Source: Microbacterium memoriense (lineage in GTDB: Bacteria; Actinomycetota; Actinomycetes; Actinomycetales; Microbacteriaceae). Taken from it: a DNA stretch of 64,000 bases. The notes beneath the pieces are model-generated. The model saw only the letters and a program-made list of their open reading frames with translations, did not search any database and was not told where the DNA came from. The stretch lies in contig NZ_JAODOR010000003.1 of assembly GCF_025398275.1 (NCBI RefSeq), positions 124,001 to 188,000 of the forward strand. Reading direction: 5' to 3'. Below are positions 1 through 9,195 of this stretch, piece after piece. Both the position numbers and the translations under genes were made by a program. Position 1 is the stretch's first letter. Every line of letters begins with the position of its first letter.

Positions 1-797
1 TCTTCTTCTGCATCGAAGAGGCCGGCGGCGTGCCGCAGGACGTGCCACTGCTCGCCTCGGACGACGGCTGGTTGCTCGACCTGGAGGGGATCGAGACGGC
101 GCTGGCGGATGGCGCGCGCGCCGTGTTGTTGTGCAACCCGCACAACCCGACGGGAACCGCGCACGCGAAGGAGAGCCTGGCTGCCCTCGCCGAAATCGCG
201 GCCCGGTACGGCGCGGTCGTCATCAGCGACGAGATCCACGCGCCGCTGGCACAGCCCGGCAGTGGGTTCACGCCGTTCCTCATGGCGTCGGCGACCGCCG
301 CCGAGATCGGCTATGCGGTGACGAGCGCGTCGAAGGCGTTCAATCTTGCGGGTCTGAAGTGCGCGCTGATCGTCACCGGCGCCGACGCGACCACCGCCGT
401 CGTCCGTGGGCTCCCGCGTGAAGTGGAATGGCGCACGGGACTGTTCGGCGCGATCGCGGCGGTCGCCGCCTTCGACGAAGCATCCGATGCGTGGCTGGAT
501 TCGTTGCTGGCGCGTCTCGACGAGAACCGGATGCTGCTGGCCGACCTCGTCGCCGAACACCTGCCGCTCGCGCGTTTCGCGATCCCGGATGCCGGCTTCC
601 TCGCCTGGATCGATCTGTCCGCGTACGGCTGGGGCGATGATCCTGCCCGCGCGATCCTCACCGGCGCCCGTGTCGCGCTCCACCACGGCCCCGAGTTCGG
701 GGCGGGCGGCGCCGGCTACGCGCGGCTCAATTTCGGCTGCTCGCCCGATGTCCTGCGCGAAGCCGTGGCGCGGATCGGCGCCCTCGCCCGGGCGTGA
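1..797 (+). CDS. PatB/MalY-like PLP-dependent aminotransferase (5' end outside window)
   Basis: This is the C-terminal part of a fold-type I pyridoxal-phosphate enzyme of the MalY/PatB class (cystathionine beta-lyase or aminotransferase). The reading frame is already open at base 3 and no start is visible, so the gene begins upstream. About 265 residues remain of a family that is usually near 390. Visible family marks are the CNPHNPTG segment (substrate and cofactor contacts), the SDEIH segment with the PLP-pyridine Asp, and SASKAFNL, whose Lys (codon 333-335) should form the Schiff base. A C-terminal RLNFGCS segment supplies the carboxylate-binding Arg. The likely role is C-S lyase or aminotransferase in sulfur amino acid metabolism; exact substrate cannot be read from sequence. 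It converges on the siderophore operon with an 8-nt gap. Confidence 0.9.
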   Translation, partial: FFCIEEAGGVPQDVPLLASDDGWLLDLEGIETALADGARAVLLCNPHNPTGTAHAKESLAALAEIAARYGAVVISDEIHAPLAQPGSGFTPFLMASATAAEIGYAVTSASKAFNLAGLKCALIVTGADATTAVVRGLPREVEWRTGLFGAIAAVAAFDEASDAWLDSLLARLDENRMLLADLVAEHLPLARFAIPDAGFLAWIDLSAYGWGDDPARAILTGARVALHHGPEFGAGGAGYARLNFGCSPDVLREAVARIGALARA

Positions 798-804
798 CCG
801 GCGC

Positions 805-1713
805 CTAAACCTCGGCCTTCCCCAACCGCCAGTAGCCCATGAATGCGACCGCACGCCGGTCGACACCGAGCGACGACACGAGATGTCGACGCAGGGTCTT
901 GATCGCGCCCGCTTCGCCCGCGAGCCACGCGTAGAGGGGGGCGCGCTTCAGTGCGGCGCCGCCCTTGGCCGTCCGGGGAACCTCCCAAAGGATGTCGTGA
1001 TCGATGTCGATCTCCTCGACGTCCGCGCCTCGGCCGGCGGGAACGAGGATCGCCGCGGCATCCTCGACGGCGCGGACGAGGTGCGCGTGGCGCGCCGAGG
1101 GGTGCCGCGACGACACCCGGTACTCGAAGCCGGGATGGCGGGGGAGGTAGTCGGCGTCGGCGGGCTCGGGGACTTCGAGAACCACGACTCCGCGGGCTTC
1201 GCGGGGGAGTTGCTCGAGGATGACCGCGATCGCGGGTGCCGCCGTCTCGTCCCCGGCGAGGAGGATGTCATCGACCTGGGCCGGCGGTACGAAGTCGATG
1301 CCGTACGACACCCCCGAGTGCGCCGTCGTGGGCGCGAAGATGAGCACTTCGTCGCCGACCCGGGCGTCGGCGATCCATGCGGAAGCGGGGCCCACGACCT
1401 CGTGCGAGACCATGTCGACGTCGACTTCGCCGGCATCCTCGCGAACGTAGCGGGTCGTGTAGGTGCGAAACGGGGGGCGGCGGTCCTCATCCATCTCCCG
1501 CCAGAGCGTCCACCAGTCCTCACCCGTGGGCATGTCGTCGATCGAGGTCGAGGAGGTCGGGAAGACGATCTTGATGCGCTGATCGAGACCAGGGTCACCG
1601 TAGTCGGCGAGGTCGGCGCCACCGAACGTGAAACGGCGGAAGCTCGGGGTGACGTCGGTGATCGCGTTCACGCGGGCGCGGAAGAAGCGACTGGTCGGTC
1701 GTTCATCGCTCAT
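805..1713 (-). CDS. Siderophore-interacting protein (FAD-dependent ferric reductase)
   Basis: This is a SIP-family flavoprotein of about 302 residues. Such proteins reduce Fe3+ from imported siderophores in the cytoplasm using NAD(P)H or ferredoxin. An RTYTTRY segment matches the FAD-binding RxYS/T motif. A GDETAAPAI segment lies in the NAD(P)H-binding half, and the C-terminal GYWRLGK signature is typical of SIPs. A longer frame extends upstream to 1887, but it reads antisense to the ATPase gene. I chose the ATG at 1713 because the preceding ATPase gene stops at 1703, giving an 11-nt overlap and probable translational coupling. It is the last gene of the iron-import operon, so it acts on the iron complex the transporter brings in. 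Confidence 0.92.
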   Translation of the reverse strand: MSDERPTSRFFRARVNAITDVTPSFRRFTFGGADLADYGDPGLDQRIKIVFPTSSTSIDDMPTGEDWWTLWREMDEDRRPPFRTYTTRYVREDAGEVDVDMVSHEVVGPASAWIADARVGDEVLIFAPTTAHSGVSYGIDFVPPAQVDDILLAGDETAAPAIAVILEQLPREARGVVVLEVPEPADADYLPRHPGFEYRVSSRHPSARHAHLVRAVEDAAAILVPAGRGADVEEIDIDHDILWEVPRTAKGGAALKRAPLYAWLAGEAGAIKTLRRHLVSSLGVDRRAVAFMGYWRLGKAEV

Positions 1714-2557
1714 CGGGCTCTCCTGTGTTTTCGAGGGGCTCGGGGGTGGTCGCGGGCGGGAGGACGCGGTGTCGACCTCGAGGAAGCACGAGGGGCGTCC
1801 CCGAGACCGGGTCGGCGATGACGAGGGAGTCGAGGTCGAACACCTGGCGGACCAGCTCGCTCGTGACGACGTCTGCCGGGGGCCCACTCGCCACCAGCCG
1901 TCCGCCCTTCAGCGCGAACAGGTGATCGGCGTAGCGTGCGGCGAGATTGATGTCGTGCAGCACCATCACGATCGTGGTTCCCCGCGACGCATTGAGATCC
2001 GCGAGGAGATCCAGCACCTCGATCTGATGGGAGACGTCGAGGAACGTCGTCGGCTCGTCGAGCAGCAGAATGTCGGTCTCCTGGGCGAGTGCCATCGCGA
2101 TCCACACCCGCTGACGTTGGCCGCCGGAGAGTTCGTCGACCGCTCGGTCGGCGAGGTCGAGGACACCCGTGACGCTGAGAGCATCGGTGACGGCCCGGTC
2201 GTCTTCCGCCGTCCAGGCGCGGAACAGCTTCTGGTGCGGGTGTCGGCCGCGGCCGACGAGGTCGGCGACGACGATGCCCTCCGGAGCGACGGGCTGTTGG
2301 GGGAGCAGGCCGAGAGTGCGGGCAAGCTCCTTCGTCGGGATCTGGCCGATGCCCTTCCCGTCGATCAGAACGGCACCGCTCTGCGCGGGAAGGAGACGAG
2401 CGATCGTCTTCAACAGCGTCGACTTGCCGCACGCGTTGGCTCCGACGATGACGCTGATGCTTCCGGACGGGATGTCCAGGTCGATGCCATCGACGATCGT
2501 GGTGCGTCCGTATCCCGAGACGAGGTTCTCTGTGCGGAGTGAATGCAGGGCGGTCAT
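1703..2557 (-). CDS. Ferric-siderophore ABC transporter ATPase (FepC/FhuC type)
   Basis: This 284-residue cytoplasmic ATPase powers ferric-siderophore import through the two FecCD permeases encoded just upstream. The Walker A motif is GANACGKST, with N and A at positions that are usually variable. The ABC signature is LSGGQRQR and Walker B with catalytic Glu is LLLDEPT. The H-switch is present in MVLHDIN, a segment typical of the FepC/FhuC/BtuD subfamily. The start ATG overlaps the permease stop by 4 nt (ATGA at 2554-2557), as in co-translated import operons. Length and motif order are normal. Confidence 0.95.
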   Translation of the reverse strand: MTALHSLRTENLVSGYGRTTIVDGIDLDIPSGSISVIVGANACGKSTLLKTIARLLPAQSGAVLIDGKGIGQIPTKELARTLGLLPQQPVAPEGIVVADLVGRGRHPHQKLFRAWTAEDDRAVTDALSVTGVLDLADRAVDELSGGQRQRVWIAMALAQETDILLLDEPTTFLDVSHQIEVLDLLADLNASRGTTIVMVLHDINLAARYADHLFALKGGRLVASGPPADVVTSELVRQVFDLDSLVIADPVSGTPLVLPRGRHRVLPPATTPEPLENTGEPDER

Positions 2558-3621
2558 GACGATCCTCCGCGGCGGCTGGTTCGGATGAGCAGGTAGAGGA
2601 GGTGCGGCGCGCCGAGGATGCCAGTGATCACGCCGACCGGGAATTTGGTGTCGAACGCGAACTGACCGAGCAGGTCAGCGGCCAGCACCAGGCACGCGCC
2701 GGTGAGCGCAGCGGGGAGCACGGTGGAGGACCCGGGGCCGACGATCCGCGCGGCGATCGGTCCGGCGAGGAAAGCGACGAACGCGATCGGGCCGGTCGTC
2801 GCCGTGGCGATGCAGGCCAGGGCGACGGCGGAGACGATCAGGACGACCCGCGTGCGGTCGACCGAGACCCCGAGCGCTGTCGCCGAGGCGTCGCCCAGTT
2901 CCAACGCGCCCAGATCCCGCCCGAGCAGCAGCACGAGGGGAACGAGGACCACCACGGCGATCACGAGGGGGAGGAGCTCATCCATCCGTGCGCCGTTGAG
3001 ACTTCCCGTCATCCACCGTGCCGCGGCCGACAGGTCCCAGACGGCGGCGCGGACGAGCAGGTAAGCGACGACCGCATCGAGCATCGCCCCCACTCCGATG
3101 CCGATGAGGATGAGGCGACCGCCGGTGGATTCCCCACCGCGCGCGGCGCCGTAGATGAGGAGAGCGGTCGCGATGCCCGCCGCCAGCGCCAGAGCCATCG
3201 TGGCGCCACTGCTCCAGTGCAGGATGACGAGGGACAGGATCGCGGCCGCACTCGCGCCCGAGGTGATGCCGATGACATCCGGGCTGGCGAGCGGATTCCG
3301 CAACATCGTCTGGAATGTCGTGCCGGCGACGCCGAAGGCGATTCCGGCGAGGATGCCGGTGAGCGCGCGGGGGAGCCTCAATGCCCCGACCGTGAAGGAT
3401 GCACCGGGAACCTGCTGGCCGAGCAAGACGGCGATGACGTCCGAGGCCGGATAGATCGTGTTGCCGAGCATCAGCATCGCGCAGAACAACACGATGACGA
3501 GCGCGCCCATCGCCACGAGTGCGATCCGCCGGCGACGCGACCGGTGACGTCTCCCCGCCCGAACGCGGTCGAGTTCGGCAGAGCGTGGGGGAGCCGTGGC
3601 CACCGTGAGCACCGACATCAC
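2554..3621 (-). CDS. FecCD-family siderophore ABC permease (second)
   Basis: This is a polytopic inner-membrane permease of about 355 residues belonging to the BtuC/FecCD family. It forms half of the translocation channel for ferric siderophores together with the product of the upstream permease gene. The N-terminus is Arg-rich and cytosolic, followed by about nine or ten hydrophobic segments. The segment GTTFQTMLRNPLASPD is the usual FecCD signature (Q-x2-xRNPLA-P-x-xxG). I chose the GTG at 3621, which overlaps the preceding gene's TGA (GTGA, 3618-3621); an ATG follows directly at 3618. It belongs to the iron-regulated operon. Confidence 0.94.
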   Translation of the reverse strand: MMSVLTVATAPPRSAELDRVRAGRRHRSRRRRIALVAMGALVIVLFCAMLMLGNTIYPASDVIAVLLGQQVPGASFTVGALRLPRALTGILAGIAFGVAGTTFQTMLRNPLASPDVIGITSGASAAAILSLVILHWSSGATMALALAAGIATALLIYGAARGGESTGGRLILIGIGVGAMLDAVVAYLLVRAAVWDLSAAARWMTGSLNGARMDELLPLVIAVVVLVPLVLLLGRDLGALELGDASATALGVSVDRTRVVLIVSAVALACIATATTGPIAFVAFLAGPIAARIVGPGSSTVLPAALTGACLVLAADLLGQFAFDTKFPVGVITGILGAPHLLYLLIRTSRRGGSS

Positions 3622-4673
3622 AGGGCCTTCATCCGGGTGCGACGGGCGATGATGATCAGCACGGGTGCGCCGAGGAACGCCGTGATGATGCCGGCTTCGA
3701 CCTCGCCCGGAGAGCCGATCACGCGCCCGAGCGTGTCGGCGAGGGTGAGCAGGATCGCACCGCCGAGGGCGGACAGCGGCAGGAGCCAGCGTTGATCGGA
3801 CCCGGAGACCAGACGCACGGCGTGCGGGATCATGAGGCCCACGAATCCGATCGGACCGGCGAGTGCGGTGACCGCGGCGCAGAGGGCGACGCCGGCGATC
3901 GCGGCGATGATGCGCATGCGTCCGACGTGGACGCCGAGTCCCACTGCAACGTCGTCACCGAGCGCGAGAGCGTTCAACGACGAGGCCGACAGGAATGCGA
4001 TGAGGATGCCGACGATCAGCACCGGGACGATGACGCCCATCGTCTCCCAGTCTGCGCGGGCGACGTTGCCCACCTGCCAGTAGCGGAACTCATCCATCAC
4101 CGCTTGACGGGGGATCAAGATCGCTGACACGAGTGAGGCGAGCGCGGCGGTCGTGGCGGCCCCCGCGAGCGCGAGTTTGATCGGCGTGGTGCCACCGGGA
4201 CCCACGGAGCCCACGAAGTAGACGAAGAACGCGGTGACGAACGCACCGATCAGCGCGAGCCCGAGGAAGCCGAGCGCGCTGGAGACACCGAGGAAGGCGA
4301 TACCGATGACGACGGCCAACGCAGCCCCGGTGTTCACCCCGAGGATGCCGGGATCGGCCAGTGGATTGCGGGTGATCGCTTGCATGAGTGCGCCTGACAG
4401 CGCGAGCGCGGCGCCGGCGAGGAGCGCCAGCGCCGTCCGCGGGATGCGGCTCTGCACGGCGATTGCGCCGATATCGGTGGGTGTCTCGCCGCGCAGCCAG
4501 GACGAGATGCCTTCGATGACCTGCGCACCACTGACCGGACGCGATCCGAACGACAGCGAGATGACGACCGAAACGAGGACGCCGATGATCGCGAACGCGA
4601 GAATCACGCCGTGACGCCGTGCACCCGCCGGGGAGGCGGATGCACGGCGTCGCGTGGCGAGAGCGGAAGTCAC
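3618..4673 (-). CDS. FecCD-family siderophore ABC permease (first)
   Basis: This is the partner FecCD permease, about 351 residues with roughly ten membrane helices. The signature GALMQAITRNPLADPGILG lies in the first third and marks the family. A frame extension to 4727 exists. However, the GTG at 4673 overlaps the stop of the binding-protein gene in a GTGA arrangement (4670-4673) and leaves a short cytosolic Arg/Ala-rich lead before the first helix, so I prefer it. Two distinct permease genes imply a heterodimeric channel, as in FepDG or FecCD. Confidence 0.94.
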   Translation of the reverse strand: MTSALATRRRASASPAGARRHGVILAFAIIGVLVSVVISLSFGSRPVSGAQVIEGISSWLRGETPTDIGAIAVQSRIPRTALALLAGAALALSGALMQAITRNPLADPGILGVNTGAALAVVIGIAFLGVSSALGFLGLALIGAFVTAFFVYFVGSVGPGGTTPIKLALAGAATTAALASLVSAILIPRQAVMDEFRYWQVGNVARADWETMGVIVPVLIVGILIAFLSASSLNALALGDDVAVGLGVHVGRMRIIAAIAGVALCAAVTALAGPIGFVGLMIPHAVRLVSGSDQRWLLPLSALGGAILLTLADTLGRVIGSPGEVEAGIITAFLGAPVLIIIARRTRMKAL

Positions 4674-5698
4674 TGGACCTTCGCTGCTGCTTCCTTGAGC
4701 ACGGTGACGTAGTCCGAGAGCACCCACGGGATCGACAGAGCGGTGGGCGTCACGGCTGCGCTGAACGCGTCGCCTTCGCCGACGGCGACGACGGCGCCGT
4801 TCTTGACGGCGGGCAGCGTGCTCCAGAGCGGGTCGGCCTGCATCGCGGCGAGCAGCGTGTCGTCGCCATACGTGACGATGACGTCGACGTCGGCCAACTG
4901 ATCGGCGTTCTCGGCGCTGAAGTCGAGGTAGAACGACCCCGCGTCGGCGGCATCGATCGCGACCTGCGGGAGGTCGAAGCCGAGGTCCTTCAGGAACGCC
5001 GTCCGCGAGTCGCCGCCGGTGTAGAGCGACACGGTCGACAGGTCGGTGGGGTTGGCGTAGAAGAACGCCGCGGTCTTGCCCTCAAGGCCGGCATCCGTCG
5101 TGGCGTCGGCGATCTGCGTCTCGAGATCGGAAACGAGCGCATCGCCTTCTTCGGTCAGGCCGAGCGCCTGCGCGTTGATCGTGATCTGATCGCGCCACGG
5201 TGTGAACCAGGGGATCTCGGGGTAGGCCACGACCGGAGCGATGTCGCTCAGCGTTGCGTAGTCTTCGGCCGTGAGTCCGGACTGTGCCGCGAGGATGACA
5301 TCGGGGGTGGTGTCGGAGATGGCCTCGAAGTCGAGGCCGTCCGTGACATCGAACAGCACGGGCACGTCTGCGCCGAGCTCGTCGAGCTTCGCGCTCGTCC
5401 ACTCGTAGACACCCTGATCCGCAGCACCCGACCAGGCCCAGACCTGCGAGTCGATGCCGACCGGGACGACTCCGAGGGCGAGGGCCACGTCCTGGTTGCC
5501 CCACGCGATCGTGGCGATGCGTTCGGGCTTGCTGTCGATCGTGGTCTCGCCGAGGGCGTGAGTGATCGTGAGCGGGAAAGCGGCGTCGCCCGCAGCGCCG
5601 GGTGTCGACGATCCGTCCGTTGAGGCGGATGAGGCGCATCCGGAGAGCAGGAGCGCGGCGCCGGCGGCCAGCGCAGCGGCGGTGCGAATTCGGGACAC
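4670..5698 (-). CDS. Ferric-siderophore substrate-binding lipoprotein
   Basis: This 342-residue extracytoplasmic solute-binding protein of the FepB/FhuD/FecB class captures the ferric siderophore at the outer face of the membrane. The N-terminus is a lipoprotein signal: a basic start, an Ala/Leu-rich core and lipobox LLLSGC with Cys about residue 21. A Ser/Thr/Gly-rich linker follows. The mature part has the periplasmic-binding fold pattern, with ERIATIAWGNQDVALALG near the N-lobe and VIVTYGDDTL in the C-lobe. Translation starts at a GTG with a strong GGAGG a few bases upstream (5702-5706, minus strand). It is the first gene of the five-gene operon and lies directly behind the iron box at 5735-5753. 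Confidence 0.95.
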   Translation of the reverse strand: MSRIRTAAALAAGAALLLSGCASSASTDGSSTPGAAGDAAFPLTITHALGETTIDSKPERIATIAWGNQDVALALGVVPVGIDSQVWAWSGAADQGVYEWTSAKLDELGADVPVLFDVTDGLDFEAISDTTPDVILAAQSGLTAEDYATLSDIAPVVAYPEIPWFTPWRDQITINAQALGLTEEGDALVSDLETQIADATTDAGLEGKTAAFFYANPTDLSTVSLYTGGDSRTAFLKDLGFDLPQVAIDAADAGSFYLDFSAENADQLADVDVIVTYGDDTLLAAMQADPLWSTLPAVKNGAVVAVGEGDAFSAAVTPTALSIPWVLSDYVTVLKEAAAKVQ

Positions 5699-5734
5699 GA
5701 GGTTCCTCCGTGGAGTGGGGTGGGGATGCTGAAG

Positions 5735-5753
5735 TAAGGCCAGGCTAACTTTA
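5735..5753 (-). promoter_or_regulatory. DtxR/IdeR-type iron box
   Basis: The 19 bases match the actinobacterial iron-box consensus (TTAGGTTAGGCTAACCTAA) at 14 of 19 positions, including an uninterrupted AGGCTAAC core. It lies 37 nt upstream of the siderophore-binding protein start. By analogy with IdeR/DmdR/DtxR, Fe2+-loaded repressor would shut the operon when iron is plentiful. The match was made by eye; binding is inferred. Confidence 0.8.
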
Positions 5754-5814
5754 GTTCGCCGACGAGCGTGGAGGCCAATTCACTGCAGTGCGACTGAAGG
5801 TTGCCGGACGTGAA

Positions 5815-5858
5815 AAAAGAGCCCTGCCCCTCGTGTCTGCGAGGGGCAGGGCTCTTTT
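5815..5858 (-). terminator. Rho-independent terminator of bioY
   Basis: A perfect 19-bp stem (5815-5833 with 5840-5858) surrounds a 6-nt loop. Read on the minus strand it ends in a run of six T, 12 nt after the bioY stop codon. It also separates bioY from the siderophore operon's promoter region. Confidence 0.93.
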
Positions 5859-5869
5859 CGCTGCGCGGG

Positions 5870-6502
5870 CTACGCGTCTTTGCTGCGGTCGACGGCGCGC
5901 ACTCCGGCCCAGGCGGCCGGAATCAACACCGCGGCGATGGCCGCCTTGACGAAGCCACCGACGACGAACGGCCAGAGGCCGAATGCGAGGATCTCCCCGA
6001 TGCCGAAGGAGCCGCCGCCGACGACGTTCAGGATGAACGCCATGTAGGGGATGCCGAAGAGGAACGGGATCGCGCTGGCCGCGACGAAGCCGACGAAGGC
6101 CAGAAGCGGCTTGCGGTCCCAGGCGCGCTCGGCGAACCACCCGGCGACGAAGGCGGCGAAAACGAAGCCGACGATGAATCCGAAGCTCGGCTTCGCCACG
6201 GCAGCGATCGTGCCGGTGAACCCGGCGAAGACCGGAAGGCCGGCAAGCCCCGCGAGGAGATAGGTGATGAGCGCCGTGGCTCCGCGTCGCGCGCCGAGGG
6301 CGGCGCCGACGACGACGACCGCCAGGGTCTGGCCGGTGATGGGCACGGGCCACAGGGGCACCTCGACCTGGGCGAGTGCGGCAACGAAGATCGCGCCGGC
6401 CACGACGAGCGCGGCGTCGAGGGCAAAGGCTCGGGCCCGATCGGTCGGGCGGGCGATGAGGTCTGCCAGGACAGGGCGGCGGACGGCGGTAGAGAGGGAC
6501 AT
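5870..6502 (-). CDS. bioY: Biotin transporter substrate-binding subunit BioY
   Basis: This 210-residue membrane protein is the S-component of an energy-coupling-factor biotin transporter. About six hydrophobic helices are visible. Family marks are the PLWPVPITGQTLAV segment after helix 1, followed by GARRGA and a Gly-rich GLAGLPVF stretch that lines the biotin site in known BioY proteins. A clear AAGGAG lies 5-10 nt before the ATG. A TAGGCT -10 on the minus strand at 6549-6554 would give a leader of about 40 nt. No bioM/bioN (ATPase and T-component) genes adjoin it, so it either works alone or borrows a shared ECF module. An intrinsic terminator follows. Confidence 0.94.
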   Translation of the reverse strand: MSLSTAVRRPVLADLIARPTDRARAFALDAALVVAGAIFVAALAQVEVPLWPVPITGQTLAVVVVGAALGARRGATALITYLLAGLAGLPVFAGFTGTIAAVAKPSFGFIVGFVFAAFVAGWFAERAWDRKPLLAFVGFVAASAIPFLFGIPYMAFILNVVGGGSFGIGEILAFGLWPFVVGGFVKAAIAAVLIPAAWAGVRAVDRSKDA

Positions 6503-6726
6503 GCATCTCCTTGGGCAGGGCGGCCGGTCGGCCGGGGCGTCGTGGATCAGCCTATGGGCTGGGTGTCGCGAGTTGTTGGACGCCGTCTACCGAAGATCGC
6601 GGGCAGCGCTGTGCCGGCCTGACAATGCCGGACGCCGCCGCACGCCGTGTCTTCACGAACCGACGGGTAGACTGGGTGGCTGGCCATTCGGCCGCATCCC
6701 GCACGACAGCAGAATGGACGTCCGAC

Positions 6727-8325
6727 GTGCTCGCCGTACACGACCTCGAGATCCGCGTGGGCGCCCGCGTCCTCATGTCGGACGTGTCGTTCCGCGTGTC
6801 GGCGGGCGACAAGATCGGCCTCGTCGGGCGCAACGGCGCCGGCAAGACCACCCTGACGAAGGTGCTCGCCGGAGATCTTCCGCCGGCGGACGGCAAAGTC
6901 GAACGGTCGGGTGAGCTCGGCTATCTTCCGCAAGACCCGCGTTCGGGTGATCCCGCCATGCTGGCGCGCACCCGCATCCTCGATGCGCGCGGACTCGGAA
7001 CCCTCGCGATCGAGATGAACGACGCCGCCATGGCGATGGGCGACGACGATGAGAAGGTCGCCGCGAAGGCGATGAAGCGCTATGCGCACCTCACGGAGCG
7101 TTTCGAATCCCTCGGTGGCTACACTGCCGAGGCCGAGGCTGCGACGATCTCGCACAATCTTTCATTGCCCGACCGCCTCCTCGACCAGCCGCTGTCGACT
7201 CTGTCCGGTGGTCAGCGACGTCGCATCGAGCTGGCCCGCATTCTGTTCTCCGACGCCGACTCGATGATCCTCGACGAGCCGACCAACCACCTCGACGCGG
7301 ACAGTGTCGTGTGGTTGCGCGAGTTCCTCAAGAACTACAAGGGTGGGCTGATCGTGATCAGCCACGACGTCGAGCTCGTCGGTGAGACGGTCAACCGCGT
7401 GTTCTACCTCGACGCGAATCGCCAGGTCATCGACACCTACAACATGAACTGGAAGAATTACCTGCGTCAGCGGGTCGCCGACGAAGAACGCCGCAAGAAG
7501 GAACGCGCGGGCGTCGAGAAGAAGGCGACCCAGCTGCAGATGCAGGCAGCTCGCTTCGGTGCGAAGGCATCCAAGGCCGCCGCGGCGCACCAGATGGTGG
7601 CTCGGGCGGAGAAAATGCTCTCCGGCCTCGACGAGGTCCGTCAGGAGGAGCGCGTCGCGAAGCTGCGCTTCCCGAAGCCGGCTCCCTGCGGCAAGACGCC
7701 GCTCATGGCGACCGGGCTGTCGAAGTCCTACGGGTCGCTCGAGATCTTCACCGACGTCGATCTCGCGATCGACCGCGGCTCGAAAGTCGTCATCCTCGGT
7801 TTCAACGGAGCGGGAAAGACCACTCTGTTGCGAATCCTCGCGGGCGTCGATCAGCCCGATACCGGCGAACTCCAACCGGGTCATGGCCTGAAGATCGGCT
7901 ATTACGCCCAAGAGCACGAAAACCTCGATGTGAACCGCTCGGTGCTCGAGAACATGATGTCGGCGGCACCGGATATCACCGCAACCGAGGCCCGCAAGGT
8001 GCTCGGTTCGTTCCTGTTCACGGGTGACGATGTGCTGAAGCCTGCGGGCGTCCTGTCCGGCGGTGAGAAGACCCGATTGTCGCTCGCGACGCTCGTCGTC
8101 TCGTCGGCGAACATGCTGCTGCTCGATGAGCCCACCAACAACCTGGACCCGGCCAGCCGCGAGGAGATTCTCGGAGCACTGGCCCACTACGAGGGTGCCG
8201 TTGTCCTCGTCTCGCACGATGAGGGAGCCGTCGAGGCGCTCAACCCCGAGCGGGTTCTCATCCTCCCGGACGGCGTCGAGGACATCTGGGGTCGCGATTA
8301 CGCGGACCTCATCACCCTGGCATGA
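6727..8325 (+). CDS. ABC-F family ATP-binding cassette protein
   Basis: This soluble protein of about 532 residues has two ABC domains in tandem and no membrane segments, the ABC-F pattern. Members bind the ribosome and act as translation factors or antibiotic-resistance factors. Domain 1 has Walker A GRNGAGKTT, signature LSGGQRRR and ILDEPTNHLD. A charged linker rich in Lys/Arg/Glu with an E-R-R-K-K-E-R run follows. Domain 2 has GFNGAGKTT, LSGGEKTR and LLDEPTNNLD. The start is the GTG at 6727, which opens directly into the first beta-strand; an in-frame extension upstream is not family-like. A TAGACT -10 lies at 6668-6673, giving a leader near 50 nt. Assignment to a specific subfamily is not possible by eye. 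Confidence 0.9.
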   Translation: MLAVHDLEIRVGARVLMSDVSFRVSAGDKIGLVGRNGAGKTTLTKVLAGDLPPADGKVERSGELGYLPQDPRSGDPAMLARTRILDARGLGTLAIEMNDAAMAMGDDDEKVAAKAMKRYAHLTERFESLGGYTAEAEAATISHNLSLPDRLLDQPLSTLSGGQRRRIELARILFSDADSMILDEPTNHLDADSVVWLREFLKNYKGGLIVISHDVELVGETVNRVFYLDANRQVIDTYNMNWKNYLRQRVADEERRKKERAGVEKKATQLQMQAARFGAKASKAAAAHQMVARAEKMLSGLDEVRQEERVAKLRFPKPAPCGKTPLMATGLSKSYGSLEIFTDVDLAIDRGSKVVILGFNGAGKTTLLRILAGVDQPDTGELQPGHGLKIGYYAQEHENLDVNRSVLENMMSAAPDITATEARKVLGSFLFTGDDVLKPAGVLSGGEKTRLSLATLVVSSANMLLLDEPTNNLDPASREEILGALAHYEGAVVLVSHDEGAVEALNPERVLILPDGVEDIWGRDYADLITLA

Positions 8326-8340
8326 TGCGTGTGAGCCCGA

Positions 8341-9195
8341 TCAGCCCGGCGTGAGTTCGTCGACGAGGGCATCCTCGTCTTGCATGTCGCGGTCGCGCCG
8401 AGCGTCGGCACGTCGGCGCCGTGCGGATGCCGCAGATTCGCCGCCGGCTGCTTCTTCGGCATCCTCTCGGCGATAACGGATCTCGGTGCGGATCATGTAC
8501 CAGATGAATGCGAAGCCCATGACGGCGAACAGGATCCACTGGATCGCGTAGGACAGGTACGGACCAGGGTCTTCCGAGGGGGACGAAAGCGCCTGCGGAA
8601 CCGGGGTGACAGCGGGGTCTTCGCTCACCATGAGCCCGTAGGCCTCGTCGATGAACTCCTCGGCGCCGATCGTCTCGCCGATCAGCGGCAGATGGATCGT
8701 GGGGACCTGGCCCTCCGGCGCCGATCGGCCGGACGAGGGGAGTTGTTCTCCTGGGCGCAGGCGCACGATGACGGTGGTCTTGCCGCTCGGGGGAGCGGGT
8801 ACCGCGGCGGGGTCGGGGGAGTCTTCCGCGGGCGGCAACCATCCCCGGTCGACGATCATCACGCGGCCGTCGTCCGTCTGGAACGGCACCAGCACTTCGA
8901 AGGCACTCGTCCCGCCGTGGGCGCGGTTGCGCACCAGGAGCGTCTGCTCGGCGAGATACTCACCCTCGAGGATGATCGGATGCCACTCGTCGCCGGCATC
9001 GAAGGTCCCGCCGATCGGCACCACGTCCGCGAGCGGGACCGGTTCGGCGTCGTAGTTGGCCGCGATCAGGTCGAGCTGGGCATCTCGCCACGCGTTTCGG
9101 TCGAATTGCCAGTTGGACAAGAACGCGCAGGCGACCGCGAAAGCGATCGCGAAGCCCACATAGCCGCTCCACCGCAGCGCTGTGCGGCCGTTCAC
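8341..9195 (-). CDS. SURF1 family cytochrome oxidase assembly protein
   Basis: This membrane protein of about 284 residues is similar to SURF1/Shy1, which helps insert heme a during assembly of aa3-type cytochrome c oxidase. It has an N-terminal helix (about residues 8-25) followed by the NWQFDRN segment, close to the family's G-x-WQ-x-R. A large extracytoplasmic domain contains VDRGWLPP, a hallmark of the family (V-x-RGW-P). A second helix (YAIQWILFAVMGFAFIWY) precedes a charged cytosolic tail. The GTG at 9195 overlaps the upstream gene's TGA (GTGA). Co-location with DUF3099 and fabG recurs in actinobacteria. Confidence 0.92.
   Translation of the reverse strand: MNGRTALRWSGYVGFAIAFAVACAFLSNWQFDRNAWRDAQLDLIAANYDAEPVPLADVVPIGGTFDAGDEWHPIILEGEYLAEQTLLVRNRAHGGTSAFEVLVPFQTDDGRVMIVDRGWLPPAEDSPDPAAVPAPPSGKTTVIVRLRPGEQLPSSGRSAPEGQVPTIHLPLIGETIGAEEFIDEAYGLMVSEDPAVTPVPQALSSPSEDPGPYLSYAIQWILFAVMGFAFIWYMIRTEIRYRREDAEEAAGGESAASARRRRADARRDRDMQDEDALVDELTPG

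Noticed and set aside
5870-6502. BioQ operator upstream of bioY
   Set aside because: No TGAAC-N3-GTTCA dyad was found between bioY and the ABC-F gene.
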